Shown here in pieces: positions 43,815 to 55,624 of a stretch of 64,000 nucleotides of DNA; positions within the stretch are counted from its first letter, which is position 1, and the number at the start of each line of letters is the position of its first letter. The DNA comes from Ixodes scapularis. Lineage: Eukaryota; Arthropoda; Arachnida; Ixodida; Ixodidae. A program made the translations under genes and the position numbers. The DNA lies in the NCBI RefSeq assembly GCF_016920785.2, contig NW_024609836.1, positions 11,872,018 to 11,936,017 on the forward strand, in the 5' to 3' direction. The notes below the pieces were generated by a model that saw only the letters and a list, made by a program, of their open reading frames with translations, did not search any database and was not told the origin of the DNA.

Positions 43815-45655
43815 ATGGAGGTCATTCTGACCAATAAGGGAAAGAAGAAAGTGCTTCTAGATGGGTACGAATATTGTATGAAAGTTACAAGAAACGACTG
43901 GATACGCTGGCAGTGCCGGTACCAACGAACAGGTTGCTGCAAAAGAGCCATCACCACCAATCTTGATGTAAGTACGAAATATCATACTTTTCGCTTGTGT
44001 GCAAGTTTTGCAGTAATGTTTCACTTTATTTGCACAAGCGTTTTTACGTAAAACCTTTCGTTTTTACATTTAGAGTTACATATACATTATTGCTGACACA
44101 AATTTTTGTCATTTTTAAACTCAGATTACCCGCTTTTGGTCAGTGCAGGAGCACAATCATGCAAACAATCATGGCCTTTCTGATGTCACCAAACTAAGGA
44201 GCCAGCTAAAAAGGAAAGCTGTAGAGACCGCAGAACCTCCTAGCCGTCTGCTTGCTCAGGCTTTGAGCAATTCAACAACATCCGTGCGCGAAAGCATCGG
44301 TAGCCTCGAGACTATTCGTCGTGACCTGCGCCAGCAAAGAAGTAAGGTGCGTCCGCCGGAACCCCAGACCACTGCTGATATTCAATTACGAGATACCTGG
44401 ACAATGACCGGAGGGCCGGAAAAGCAACCGTTTTTGATCTATGACAACGGGCCGGAGAGGCGAGACCGCATGCTCGTTTTTGTAAGCCACGAACAGCTGC
44501 GGGCACTATCAACAAGCCGAACCTGGTACATGGATGGAACATTCTTGGTGTGCCCAAGACTGTTTAAACAGTTGTACGTTATGAGGTGTACAGTTGGGGA
44601 GAGCACCGTGGCGTGCGTTTATGCTCTGCTCCCAGGCAAAACCTTCTCCATATACGAAGAGCTTTTTCAAGCGATTTTGGACACGCGTGAAGCGAACGGT
44701 TATGCTCCATACCCTGAGATCATCATTAGCGACTATGAGATGGCCGCCATAAGAGCGTCGAAAGCGGTCTTCGGAAAAGATGTCACCACGAAAGGCTGCT
44801 TCTTTCACCTCTGCCAGAGTACCCACCGCAAGGTAACGTTACTCCCAAAATAATCTTGAAAAGAAATATGGACGCCTCTAGTACCAACCATCTATGGCCA
44901 ACCAACATAAAACCTATGATATGACATCAAAAACAAAGAAAAGGCATTTGACTAATTTTGAAGTGCTTAGCTCCCCAGTACCAAGATAGCCTCTACGTCA
45001 AACTCAATTAATGCAACCGCATCAGGATCTCATCGTATCTCTTTTTGTTCTATTCTTTTTCAAGGTACGCGAGCTGGGCCTCATCAGCAGGTACAAGACG
45101 GACGACAGGTTCAAGAAGATGTGTGGAATGCTAGACGGCCTCGCATTCCTCCCTCCCGACCTTGTTCCAGTTGGGCTGGACTACATCCGTGGTCAGGCTC
45201 CAACAGACCTCGATGACCTCATCGACTATTTTGACGCGACGTATGTAAACGGAACGTTCCGAGCAGTGTCATCGAGAGTAGCCGATGGCGCATTAACCAC
45301 AACGATGCGCCGACGACGCCCCGAGTTTCCGCCGACAGTGTGGAACGTGTTAGAAGCCACATTAAACAACGAAAACCGCACAAATAACGCATGCGAAGGA
45401 TGGAACAGCGGGTTTAAGAAGCTTGTCGGGCACAGCCAGCCCAGTATATAGAAGCTGATCGACTGCTCGCAACAAGATCAAGCCCTATCGGAGGTAATGC
45501 TGCTGCAAATAAGCCGTGGGGAACCGCCGACGAAGAAGACCAAAAGGGCGACAAGGCGCCTACAGGACCGCCTCAGGAACATCTGCCTGGACTATCTTGA
45601 GCACAAACAAGTTCCAGCCCTTCTGGAAGCGGTCGGAAATTGTATTCGATTCTAA
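43815..45655 (+). pseudogene. FLYWCH-MULE transposase, three exons, one nonsense codon
   Basis: Proposed exons 43815-43967, 44125-44832 and 45065-45655, with GT-AG introns (GTAAGT and GTAACG donors). All are phase 0 and give 484 codons. Exon 1 and the start of exon 2 make a FLYWCH zinc finger (YCMKVTRNDWIRWQCRY, CKRAI, EHNHA). Exon 2 has the MULE core: WYMDGTFLVCPRLFKQLYV, IIISDYEMAAIRA and GCFFHLCQSTHRK. Exon 3 has ELGLISRYKTDDRFKK, MLDGLAFLPPDLVP and NENRTNNACEGWNSGFK. A TAG at 45449-45451 stands where relatives usually have Trp (SIW), and the frame then stays open to 45655. The protein would bind element ends and catalyse transposition. Confidence 0.82.
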
Positions 45656-45802
45656 CGTGCGTGTATGAAAAAAATAATTCATGTTTGAGAGAAAATAAAC
45701 GCAAATCATTCAATTTATGACTCCTCTGTGCAAAATCACTTTCGCTCTTTAATGCAGAAATAATATGTGAAAGTGAAAATAGACGAGTCACTCATTGAGC
45801 GT

Positions 45803-45894
45803 GGTGAGCTTTTCTCCGCCTTCTCCATTGGTCCGGTGAGCTTTTCTCCGGTGAGCTTCTCTCCGGTGAGCTTTTCTCCGGTGAGCTTTTCTCC
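45803..45894 (-). repeat. Subterminal tandem repeat, right
   Basis: GGTGAGCTTTTCTCC once at 45803-45817 and four times in a row at 45835-45894, the inverted form of the left array. Confidence 0.87.
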
Positions 45895-45901
45895 GGGAAT
45901 C

Positions 45902-45910
45902 TCGCCGAGC
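45902..45910. repeat. MULE target-site duplication, right copy
   Basis: TCGCCGAGC, matching 42786-42794. Confidence 0.85.
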
Positions 45911-47161
45911 AGAGCAGCACCTGAGTGAAGAACAAAAGCGGACTTGTCATTCCGCTAATATCGGTGCCGCCGGACCCAACCGTCACATGGGCACCTACCA
46001 TCGTAACTCGGCATCGTTCACCGACCTTTTTGCTGGAGGGGAAGCACTTGTAGCAGCCGGCTGTCAAGCGAAATGAAGGTGCACGAGCAAAGTTGTGCAC
46101 GAGAAGCGAGCTCAGAGCACTAGCAGCCGTTGAACGGAATAGGTCTGTTAATATAATTCTAAATAAGCTTAGAAAAGGAAATTCGTTTCCCGACACAGTA
46201 TTCTTATTGTTTATTTAGGTAGATGTCCTTGTTATGTGTTCAATGTAGCTTCACCAGTCACCTCCACGTAGCTGTGATTTCGGGCAATTCTTGCTTGCCG
46301 TATTTCCTTTGTGTCATTTATCAAGGGATCATCTGGAATTAATGAAATCATTAACATTGCAAACGCACTAAGGGAATTTCTTATAATACCGCGAAGCTAA
46401 TTTTATGTTTTTGTCTTTTAAACTTAAAAGCATGGCATGTTTTAGTTATCACAGCGTCATGAAGCAAAATTCCAATGATGCAAGATCAAAGCATTGCTAT
46501 GTAATACCGCGTATATCCTAGAATATTTCAATGTACCCTATTTTAGTTTAGTCAACTAAAAAAAAAAAAGAACGATATTTCGATTCACTCACTAACCTGC
46601 TTTCTCCTAATTATGACTGTTACCAACTTCACATACATTTTATATCGTGCTTGAGGCAATCAGGTATATTTATTCAAGCATATTATCAAGCTCCCGTACT
46701 ACCTTCACGGTTTATAAAAAAAAACGCATCGAGTGAATTAAGGTCACTGCCCTGTATTTAAGTGGCAGTGTAGCCACTGCTTTATTTGGTATATAGAAAT
46801 TAATGGTATAAAATCGGAGCCATGCCATTGAAGGTCCGCTGCTAAACTCAAACAAAAGATGTAACTACTCTTAATTATTACCATCAGAGAATTTCACATT
46901 CTGCAACTAAATTCCAGCTGCATTGCGAAAAAATTATGGCATACTAAAATTCGAACCTGCCAATTGAGAATACGTAGCTAAAAGGTAATTTTGTGAATGT
47001 TTACGCAGCGGGGAGTTACGTACACGCTCAATGGACGTCTGGTGACCTCACTGTAGATGAGACTTAGCCAGGGCAGGGCCAGTGCTAGCATGAAGTCTTT
47101 AACTTTCCCCACGCTTTAGGGGTACATGACCGCACTCCGGTACAGTGCTCACTCAGATCCT
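45911..47161. other. Unassigned AT-rich DNA
   Basis: About 1.25 kb with no gene, no recognisable repeat and no convincing open frame on either strand. Confidence 0.5.
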
Positions 47162-47700
47162 CCCCGCAGGGGGCACCTGTGAAACCAGATGTTTGGAGAG
47201 TGGCGTCTCCACGGCCCCCGAGCCATGTGGGTTCACCCGCCCACGTCTGGCTATGCGCGCTTTCCCGTGTCTGAGGAAAAGGGCATCCTGGTGGTTGAGT
47301 TGAGCCCGGGGCAGGTTTGGACCCTTCGGGGCCCCCCGGGTGAGGCAATACACCACTTCTGCCCCCGCTTCTCATAGACGGGAGTCCTGGTAAGGCCCGG
47401 CCAGGATGATCCAGTCCAGTCGCCACTTCTGCTATCCCCTCTCTGCTTTTACCGTTGTCTTCTCCTTCTTTTCACTCTTCTCATTTCTCTTCTTTCCTTT
47501 CTCAACTCCTTTGGCGGCAAGGGCTAACCTTAGGTGGCGATAGATTCCTTGTCCAGACCCACACCTGGTTATAGTTCCTGGGCAGTGCTAATAACATAAC
47601 GTCTTCAGCAAAGCCATTTTTGTTATGGTGCGTTACCTAATCCCTTGTTGGGCTCCTAGGTGGGCGGCACACCACAGGTTCTGAACAAACTTCGCCTCTC
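47162..47700 (+). promoter_or_regulatory. E9 leader: one structured unit, pyrimidine tract, upstream ORF
   Basis: One unit (47162-47231), with hairpin 1 weakened (CACCTGT, then CCAGATG) and hairpin 2 GGAGA/TCTCC kept. The pyrimidine-rich stretch spans about 47425-47510. The upstream ORF at 47625-47684 (ATG to TGA, 19 codons) has the family peptide, with one Trp of WAPWW changed to Arg. Confidence 0.5.
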
Positions 47701-49091
47701 ATGGCAACCCCCCCAAACCAAAACCCCCAGTTCTGGACGTGCCGCTAAGAGGCATCGTCCCGAACGACCAGTCATAGTCAAAGATAAGGAAGATGAAACT
47801 CTTTCAAGATTTATGGTGATTCCCTCTGAGGTCGTACAAACCTATGTAAGATGTCACCGTTTTTTGTAGCGAAGGTTCTCGACAGTCAGATTGGTGGTGA
47901 CTACAAAGCAAAGAAACCGCATTCCGGTGATCTGCTTGTTGAAGTTGCAAAAAAGTCCCAGAGCATTACTCTTCTAAAACTCATCCCTGGGTGACATACA
48001 GGTAACAATGAGCACACACAGAACCCTCAACACCATTCGAGGGGTGATTTCCGAAGATGATCTTCTTTCCAGCAGTGAAGACGAGATCTTGGAAGGCCTG
48101 CGGGCATCTAGAGTAGGGCGGTCAAAAGCATTATGACGAGCCGTGACGGTGCAGAGGTGAAAACTAAACACCTTATCCTGACGTTTAAACGTCACACGCT
48201 TCCTGAACTCGTCAAAGCTGGCTACTTGAATTGTCGTGTCAGACCGTACGTCCCGAACCCACAGCGATGCTTCCGTTGCCAGCGTTTTGGTCACGGGTTG
48301 CGCAGCTGTCGGGGGAGGGAGGCGTGTGCAATGTGTGGGAGCCACGACCATGTGGCCGACGTGTCTGAAGGTTCAGTTACGTGCGCGAACTGCAGGGGTC
48401 CTAATTCTGCTTACTCTCGGTCCTGCCCGCTGTGGAGACAAGAAAGGGAAATCCTTACCTTACGAGCTAAAGAGAACTTATCATACCCTGAAGCAAAACA
48501 AAGGTTTTCCTTCATTTCCAAAGGTAGCTATTTCGACGTGGTGCGCAGGGGCCTTGCACCACGTATGGAGTCCAGGGCCATTCAGTTCTCTCTTGAGGAC
48601 CTGGCAGGCCCCCTTCAGGCCCGAAACAACCTGCGGGGAAGCAGGGTGCCCCAGGTAACGCTGGAAGCACGCAAACTCCCCAGTCGATTCAGGCACGACC
48701 TCCGGCTGACCGGCAGCCTCGTGCCAGTGGCTCTTCTCACGATGGAAAGCGAGGCCGTCGTTCCAGTTCCTCGGAGGCGGCCCGCCCTGTTACGGAGCAA
48801 CAGGCCCTACCTGCTGCTACATCAACGTCAAAAGACGCTGAAAGCGTGAATCCGGGAGGGTCCCGGCCTGGTACGTCGAAGCCTTCTTCGGCGGGGTCTG
48901 GCCGTGGCCGGAAACTCATGGCTCAGGTCTCCGACCACGTCGCAACTGGCACACCTGCGTCCAAGGTTCAGGATGCCGTGGGAGCTGTTGACATTACCAA
49001 CTCTTCAGCTTCTTCCTTGGATCAGGAGGACATGAAATGACAAACCGCTAAATCAAAACAAAAAGGAAAAAAACCGGTGGTTCCTCCTTAG
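47701..49091 (+). pseudogene. E9 ORF1, gag-like protein, damaged
   Basis: ATG at 47701. The frame is lost near 47830-47870 and near 47985-48120, and is open from 48133 to 48849 through the zinc region. Knuckle 1 is kept (CFRCQRFGHGLRSC). Knuckle 2 has lost its last Cys (CAMCGSHDHVADVS) and knuckle 3 its His (CANCRGPNSAYSRSC). A frame change near 48845 precedes the C-terminal region. There DMKstopQ replaces the usual DMEWQ, a Trp to stop change at 49037-49039. The last Lys-rich codons end at 49091. Confidence 0.82.
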
Positions 49092-49147
49092 GGTGTAGCA
49101 CATGCAGAATTGCTTTGATTCATTTATGAATTCTTTTATCCTTTAAA

Positions 49148-52100
49148 ATGGGCTCTGTAATTCTTCAGTGGAACTGCCGTGGCTTACTCACTAAACTTGC
49201 AGATGTTGAGTTCTTTTTAGAAAAGTATAAGGCATCTGCCTTATGCTTGCAGGAAACACACTTGAATACATCTCACACTAACTTTCTGAGACGCCACAGT
49301 GTGTTTCGTAAAGACCGCCCTAGGACGTCCATTTCCTGTCGCGGCGTTGCGGTGGTGCTTCCAAAACATATTCCGTGTGCAGAGGTCCCGTTTCAGACGC
49401 CACTCAAAGCTCTCGCTGTTTTTCTCTTGTTGCATAAAGCCATAACTCTGTGTTCAGTGTACTTTCCACCTTCTCTTTCTCGGAAGCGACAAGATCTTGA
49501 CTCTCTCTTAAACCAGCTTCCAGAGCCCTTTCTTTTAGTCGGTGATTTTAACGCACGTAGTGCCCTTTGGGGAAGTGATCATACAGATACACGTGGAAAG
49601 GTTATCGAATCCATATTATTTTCACATCCACTGTGCATCTTTAATACAAGGCCATCCTACATATTTTAGTCGTTCATCCTTGTCATCTACATGCATCGAT
49701 CTTTCTATTGGCAGTGCAAATCGGCTACCTGATTTTTCATGGACTGTTGATGAAAATATCCATGGAAGTGACCACTTCCCCATTATTTTAAAATGTAACG
49801 ATACTCCTCAGTCTTCACCAAACATCCACGCTGGAAGTTTGAAAAAGCAGACTGGAGCCTTTTTAAGCAGTCGTCACTCCTGGCCTATTCTCGCCTCGAT
49901 CAGCTTTTGATTGATGAGCTCATCCATATATTAACATCCCATATTCCCACTGCAGCGTCACTCTTCATTCCACCATGGCTTCGGTCGTCTACGAAGCTGT
50001 CCAGATGACCGAGGGATTAAGACTGTAAAGAGAGTCGCAAACAGCAAAACAAAGCTTGGAGTGTTCTAAGACGTTATCTAACTCGGGATAGCCTGACATC
50101 TTTCCGAAAAATGAAAGCTCGTGCTAGGTACATTCGTCGCAAAGTGAAACGCGAGAGCTGGCAGAAATCTGCGTCCTCTATCAATAGCAGTACTTCTCCC
50201 AAGGAGGTATGGGACAGCATTCATAAAGTAAATGGCTCATATCATGCTTTCACTATTTCACTTCTTTCCAGAAATGGAAAATGCCCAAGCAGTCTTGAAG
50301 AGCAGGGCATGGCGAGCATTTTCAATTCATTTCCAGCTCGCAGCATTACTCACCTGCTTTCCTGCAACATAAAAAGAAAGCTGAAAGTATGGTACTGAAA
50401 ACATCCGTTGGTGAACGCGAAGCTTATAATCCCCCCTTTACCTTACACAAACTCTAAGTGCTCCAGAACTCTAAGTCGTCGGCTGCTGGTCCAGATGGTA
50501 TTCATTACTATATGCTTCAACATCTTCATCTTGCCACACTTGATATTGTTTTATACCTTTTTAATCGTATTTGGTTCGAGGGCTACTTTCCAATGGACTG
50601 GAGAATGCTCAAGCCCGGCAAGGAGCCATCCTGTGCGGCTATTTATAGGCCTATCGCTTTGACTAGCTGCTTTGGAAAGACTCTTGAACGAATGATTAAT
50701 AAAAGACTGATGTATTTCCTTGAACTAAACAAACATCTAGATGTGAACCAATGCGGGTATCGTTCGTCTCGGTCCACTCTTGACCATTTGGTACGACTGG
50801 AGACACTCGTGCGTGAGGCCTTCATTCATAGACAACATTGCCTATCTGTATTTTTCGACCTCAAAAAAGCCTATGATATAGCCCGGCGTTTCGGTATACT
50901 GAGGGACTTGTATGATATGGGTATCCGTGGTCGAATGCTCCGTACCATTGACAGCTACCTCAGCAGGCGCACCTTTCGTGTTCAGGTAGGAACAGCTTTA
51001 TCTAAAGTGCTTGTCCAGGAAAATGGCGTTCCTCAGGGAGGCGTTCTTAGTGTCACTTTGTTTATTGTTAAAATGAACTCCCTTGCAATATTCACTCTAT
51101 GTAGACGACCTTCAGATCTCTGTGTCCTCTTGCAATCTGTCACTGTGTGAGCGACGAATTCAGCTAACCATTAATAAGCTATCAACCTGGACCGATAAAA
51201 ATGGGTTTACGTTTTCCTCAGAAAAAACAGTTTGTGTGTGCTTTTCTCGAAAACGCGGACTGCTTCCAGAACCTGTTTTAGCACTAAACAATGCCGCAGT
51301 TTCTGTGAAGCCTGAGCACAAGTTTCTGTGTCTTACATTTGACAGCAAACTAACCTGTGGTGCCCATATAAAGAATCAAAGATTAAAAGATCACAAATCA
51401 CTTAATATTCTTAAGGTCCACTCCCACCGATCCTGGGGTTCTGACCGGACGTGCCTCTTGAGGATATACCGCTCGATAGTGCGATCACGAGGGGACTATG
51501 GTAGTATTGTTTATGGTTCAGCTAGGCCTTCCATTCTAAAAATGCTCGACCCTATCCATCATCCTGGGTTGCGATTGGCGACAGGTTCCTTTCGCACGTC
51601 TCCTGTGCCAAGTCTGTATGCAGAGGCCAACGAGCTGTCTCTTGAGAAGAGAAATTTTTCACTGGGCTTTATGTATTCCTTAACAGTCAGGTCCATCTCT
51701 GATCCCCCTGCGCGAATGGCTGCGGAAGACATGCGCTCTGAAAGGGTGTTTCTAAACAAAGCCACCTCCCTTCTCTTTGCGATTAAAAAGTGCCAATGAG
51801 AACATGGGACTTGATTGGAGGCCCCCTGTAGTGCAGTTTACTGTTGAGCTTGGGAGCACCCTGTCTTTAAGTGTGACCTTTCACTCATGCGATACAAGAA
51901 AGCTGATACTCCCAATGGTGTGTTTCTTCAGGAATTCTTAGCACTGCAAAGTCAGTATTCCGAATATGTAAGCTTCTACACAGATGGTACACACACGGAA
52001 TCTGCTGTTGCGTGTTCCATGATTTGCCCGACAGTTCCACTTGTTAGGCGAATCAACTCCTGTTTCTATTTTTACAGCAGAGCTCTATGGTCTGCTTCTT

Positions 52101-52798
52101 ACCATAGGCTTCATACTTGATAAAAGGCTGCCTCGCTCCATCGTATACACCGACTCCCTCAGTGCATTGCATGCACTGTCTTCACTAACACCCCTCAAGC
52201 ACTTCCTGCTCCTTGAACTGCAAAATAGGGTTGTTGCTGCCTCAAGACAGGGATACGAAATTATATTTTGCTGGATTCCCAGCCACGTGGGCATTCCAGG
52301 AAATGAAGCAGCAGATCGTGTAGCAAGTACTTGCGTAAAGTGAACAGTTGACCTCCACAACATTCATTATGCAGACTACAAAGGCCTTCTCAGGCGTCGC
52401 GTTAAGTGCCAAGAGCAGGCTGAATGGGATCATGAAATCGGCAACAAGTTGCACATGATCAAACCTCTTTTGAGCGAATGGCAGTGTGCACGCCACCAGG
52501 AACGCTTTTTGAGGTTGTCCTTTGCCGGCTCAGGATTGGTCACACTCATCTGACTCATGGCTACCTCCTTTGTGGGGAAGATGCCCCCACTTGTGAGCAG
52601 TGTGACAATGCCTTAAGCATTCTACATATTCTAGTTGAATGTCCTGCTTATCATGAAGAACGTCTTTTGTATTTTTTGCAACTGTATGAAGAACAAGTCC
52701 CACTACACCCAGCTCTGCTCTTAAATGATGATTCTCTTGTGACACACACTAATGTTTTCAAATGTTTAGATAATATCGGCCTTCTACACCGATTGTAG
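49148..52798 (+). pseudogene. E9 ORF2, polyprotein with many lesions
   Basis: Endonuclease: LQWNCRGLLTKLAD, LQETHL, LLVGDFNARS, GSDHFPIIL. RT: YRPIALTSCFGKTLERM, FFDLKKAYDIARR (altered from DTAW), GVPQGGVLSVTLF, YVDDLQIS. RNase H: FYTDGTHTES, FTAELYGLLLTIG, VYTDSLSAL, WIPSHVGIPGNEAAD, then a TGA near 52341. Zinc segment CEQCDNALSILHILVEC, end GLLHRL at 52798. At least seven frame changes or stops are spread over the gene, including a disturbed stretch near 49840-50110. Confidence 0.84.
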
Positions 52799-52927
52799 CT
52801 TTCTTAACCTACAGATCATGCCCATCACCCTTTTATGTTTTGGTACCCCAATACCATCTTTTATCTAATCACTGGCTACTAAAGCTTCTTTTTTCTCTCA
52901 ACCTTTTCCAGGAATAGCCTTGTTTTT

Positions 52928-52984
52928 GGCGCTCTATGGCCTTAGTAGCTTTTGCGCCATAAACACCAAATCAATCAATCAAAT
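52928..52984 (+). other. E9 3' hairpin and (AATC)n tail
   Basis: GGCGC (52928-52932) pairs with GCGCC (52954-52958). The sixth pair is lost (GGCGCT against TTGCGCC). AATC repeats follow to 52984. Confidence 0.78.
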
Positions 52985-53839
52985 CATAAACCAACACGCT
53001 CTTCTCCCAAGCATACCTACTTTTCTGAGCCATGTACCGTCCCAGTCCCAACTGCGAATGAAAGATGTGGTTGTGTTGTCCCTGTTTTAATTGTTTTATT
53101 CTTTCTTCATCCATGTCAATCAACCAAATCATTCAGATCCTGGGTTAAGTTTGGGAACTGAACCCATTATCCCTAGGCTCTGCAGCGCGAGCTTTCGACA
53201 TACGTGCGTTGAGCTACGGTTCGTTAATGCACTGAACCGCCGTTCTTCCCTAATTCATAGGTTGGCATTTACCCGGGAGCTACCGTAATGGCTATCGTAA
53301 ATGGCACACTGTCCGAAAAGTCGCCTCGGTGACTCCGAGGCAAAGCGCCGGCCCACAGTTCGAGTCCCGACCGAGGTGCCCACAGTCTGACGAAGGTTTA
53401 TTGTGGAGAAAGCGCCGTGGTAACCGAAGTTTCGGCTGCACGCTAAAGGATACACTGGCTGTATATATTAATCCTTAGTTCTCCACTGGGGCATGCCAGA
53501 GCCGCTTCGTTGGTTTGCCACTTAAAAGCACAAAATTTGACTTTAACCTTTTCCGCAGCCTTTGCATGACCAAGTTTTTTATTCTCACCAAAAGCACATT
53601 TGCGGAATATCTTAGCTGTATTAAAAGCACTGATCAGCTCCGCCGTGATTTCATGAAGTCGTCTGCTCTAACTACGGTCTACGTGAAGGTAATTCCAGGC
53701 ACGGCGTGAGCAGAAACTGGAGAACTTGTTTACGTATGGCTATGCTCAAGAAAGTCTGGTTCGAACTGATCTGACGTCTTTCACTTTGTTCAGGAGGTTA
53801 AAAGACAATATCGACGAGTCCAGCGCGTCATAATCCAAT
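52985..53839. other. Unassigned DNA holding a possible SINE
   Basis: No gene seen apart from the tRNA-like segment annotated at 53080-53240. A second B-box-like string, GTTCGAGTCCC, lies near 53357 on the + strand, without a matching A box that I would defend. Confidence 0.4.
53080..53240 (-). mobile_element. Possible tRNA-derived SINE
   Basis: Read on the minus strand, CGTAGCTCAACG resembles an A box and GGTTCAGTTCCC a B box, about 50 nt apart as in tRNA genes. A stem GCTC/GAGC in between fits an anticodon arm. An A-rich stretch (AATAAAACAATTAAAAC) follows downstream. It could instead be a degraded tRNA pseudogene. Confidence 0.4.
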
Positions 53840-55235
53840 CTCTCACTTTGCAATACTGAAACCTGGCTTTCCGCAAAGGTTGATATCGGCGAACTTTTCA
53901 ATTGTGACAAGCGTTTCAGTGTGTATTGACATGATAGATGCCAAAAGTGGAGTGGGAGCGTGTCTTGATTGCTGTGTCTTACTGCTTTGAATCACCCCTC
54001 GTTGATATAACAACTTGGAAATTGTGTTTGTTCATCTTCGCTTGCGCCACTCGGGGTTGATTTTGGGAGGCTGTTATCGTCCCCCGTCCAGTAGCTCTAA
54101 CTTCGTTCAAAATTTACATGACGCTATCAATAAAGTTTGTTTTTTTTCCTAGTCTCCCACTAATTTTACTGGGCGACTTTAATTATCCCAACATAGTGTG
54201 GTTGAGCGAACGACCATTTTCGAATTCTTTTTCAAGGGAATGTTCCGACTTCTTACAAATAAGTCTCCATTTCAATTTTTCGCAACTCGTTACACAACCT
54301 GCGAGAATCACTTCATCTACACATCAAACATTCTAGACCTTATTTTTTCTACTGTGCCCGACATTGTTCCTTCAGTATCCTGCCTGCCTGGCTTGAGTGA
54401 CCACTCATTGATTCATTTTGAGCTTAAGGTTGCAGTATCTCATGCTCTTGATGACACGAAACGCGTCAGAGATTATAAGAGAGCTGACTTCGAATCAATG
54501 AATTGTGAGTCGTGCCTTTTCTTAGATGACTACTTACCACACTTTTCGTATTGCTCCCTGGAAAAAAAATTGGAATCTATTTAAATGCAAAGTTGATTGT
54601 CTCATGAGCACTTTTAAACTGCTAAGATCCGTTATTTATAATTGCCAGTCTCCATGGTTTAATCAATCCCTTAAACGATTGTCTAACAAGGAGAAACGTC
54701 TTTTTCAATCTGCGAAAAGCTCTAACTGTGAGGAGCGTTGGGACGCTTATGAGTCCGTTGCTAGTGCTTATAATACAGCCATTACGAATGCCAAAGATGT
54801 GTTTTTTAATGTTACCTTGCCCAGCATGCTGAGTAATAATCCGAAACAATTCTGGAACTCTGTAAATAAGAATTATAAGTGTGCCGTGTCTCAGAAATGC
54901 TGATGGTGGTGATATTCCTAGCAGTGATTGTGCAAGTGTCTTCAACGAAATGTTTGTGTTTGCGTTTTCTTCCTCTCAGATTTCTTGTATTCCTGAATTT
55001 TCTACCAATGCATATTTTCCAATGGATCCAATTCGTATTGGCACTATAGGCATAACCAATGTGATAGATACACTCAAAAAATACGAAAATGTACATTGCA
55101 ATTATTTTATCCAAACTTTTTGAGCAGTCTTTGAAGCTCGTTTTTATCCCCGACGATTGGAAGGTTGGGAAAGTTATTCCTTTGCATAAATCAGGTGACA
55201 AACATTCTCCAACTAACTATCGTCCCATCTCAATT
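53840..55235 (+). pseudogene. CR1/L2-like LINE ORF2 fragment, interrupted by E10
   Basis: Endonuclease pieces in order: TETWLSAKVD near 53860, GGCYRPPSSSSNFVQNLHDA near 54066, ILLGDFNYPNIVW (54167 on), LPGLSDHSLIHFELKV near 54385. Then a linker (PWFNQSLKRLSNKEKRLFQ) and the RT start (GKVIPLHKSGDKHSPTNYR). It breaks at 55235, where the E10 leader begins. Several frame changes. The wording of the motifs differs clearly from the E family and resembles CR1/L2/Jockey elements. The remainder would lie beyond the window. Confidence 0.78.
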
Positions 55236-55624
55236 CCCCGCAGGGGGCACCTGTGAAAGCAGGTGTTTGGAGAGTGGCGTCTCCACGGACCCCGAGCCAT
55301 GCGGGTTCGCCCGCCCACGTCTGGCTGTGCGTGGCTTTCCCGTGTCCGGGGAAAAGGGCATCCTGGTGGTTGAGCCGAGCCCGGGGTAGGTTTGGACCCT
55401 TCGGGGCCCCCCGGGCGAGGCAATACACCACTTCGGCCCCCGCTTCCCGTAGACGGGAGTCCTGGCTTGGCCCGACCAGGATGATTCAGCCTAGTCGCCA
55501 CTTCTACTATTCCCTCCCTTCTTCGCCCTTGTCTTCTCATACTTTTCACTCTTCTCATTTCTCTTCTTTCCTTTTTCAACTCCTTTGGCGGCAAGGGCTA
55601 ACCTTGGGTGGCGACAGACCCCTT
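55236..55624 (+). promoter_or_regulatory. E10 leader: one structured unit and pyrimidine tract
   Basis: Unit 55236-55305 with complete pairing: CCCGCA/TGCGGG, GGGG/CCCC, hairpin 1 CACCTGT GAAA GCAGGTG, hairpin 2 TGGAGA/TCTCCA. A pyrimidine-rich tract lies near 55500-55580. The upstream ATG block and the ORF1 start are missing through a deletion at about 55625. Confidence 0.55.

Larger units (their letters stand above)
42795..45901 (+). mobile_element. FLYWCH/MULE-type DNA transposon
   Basis: A 3107-bp unit with a 9-bp duplication. Inverted ends share GGAGAAAAGCTCACC after a poorly matched outer tip. Inside is one spliced gene for a FLYWCH plus MULE transposase, and a long palindrome. It lies beyond the 5' side of the decayed minus-strand LINE. 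Confidence 0.87.
47162..52984 (+). mobile_element. E9: full-length but decayed retrotransposon
   Basis: Leader start at 47162, ORF1, ORF2, 3' hairpin and (AATC)n tail, 5.8 kb. Closely related to E11. Both ORFs carry many lesions, the most of any copy here. The flanks show only a weak similarity (TCAGATCCT and TCAAATCAT), too poor to call a duplication. Confidence 0.85.

Noticed and set aside
42795..45901. Helitron
   Set aside because: No Rep/helicase motifs, and it has a 9-bp duplication plus a MULE core with FLYWCH.
47150..52990. Target duplication for E9 (TCAGATCCT versus TCAAATCAT)
   Set aside because: Two mismatches in nine, and one side overlaps the AATC tail.
53340..53385. + strand tRNA gene at GTTCGAGTCCC
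   Set aside because: Only a B-box-like string; no A box or acceptor stem could be placed.
55236..55305. Known self-cleaving ribozyme (hammerhead or HDV-like) in the leader
   Set aside because: No CUGAUGA/GAAA hammerhead core, and I could not lay the pairings into the HDV double pseudoknot. A new ribozyme class cannot be excluded by reading alone.
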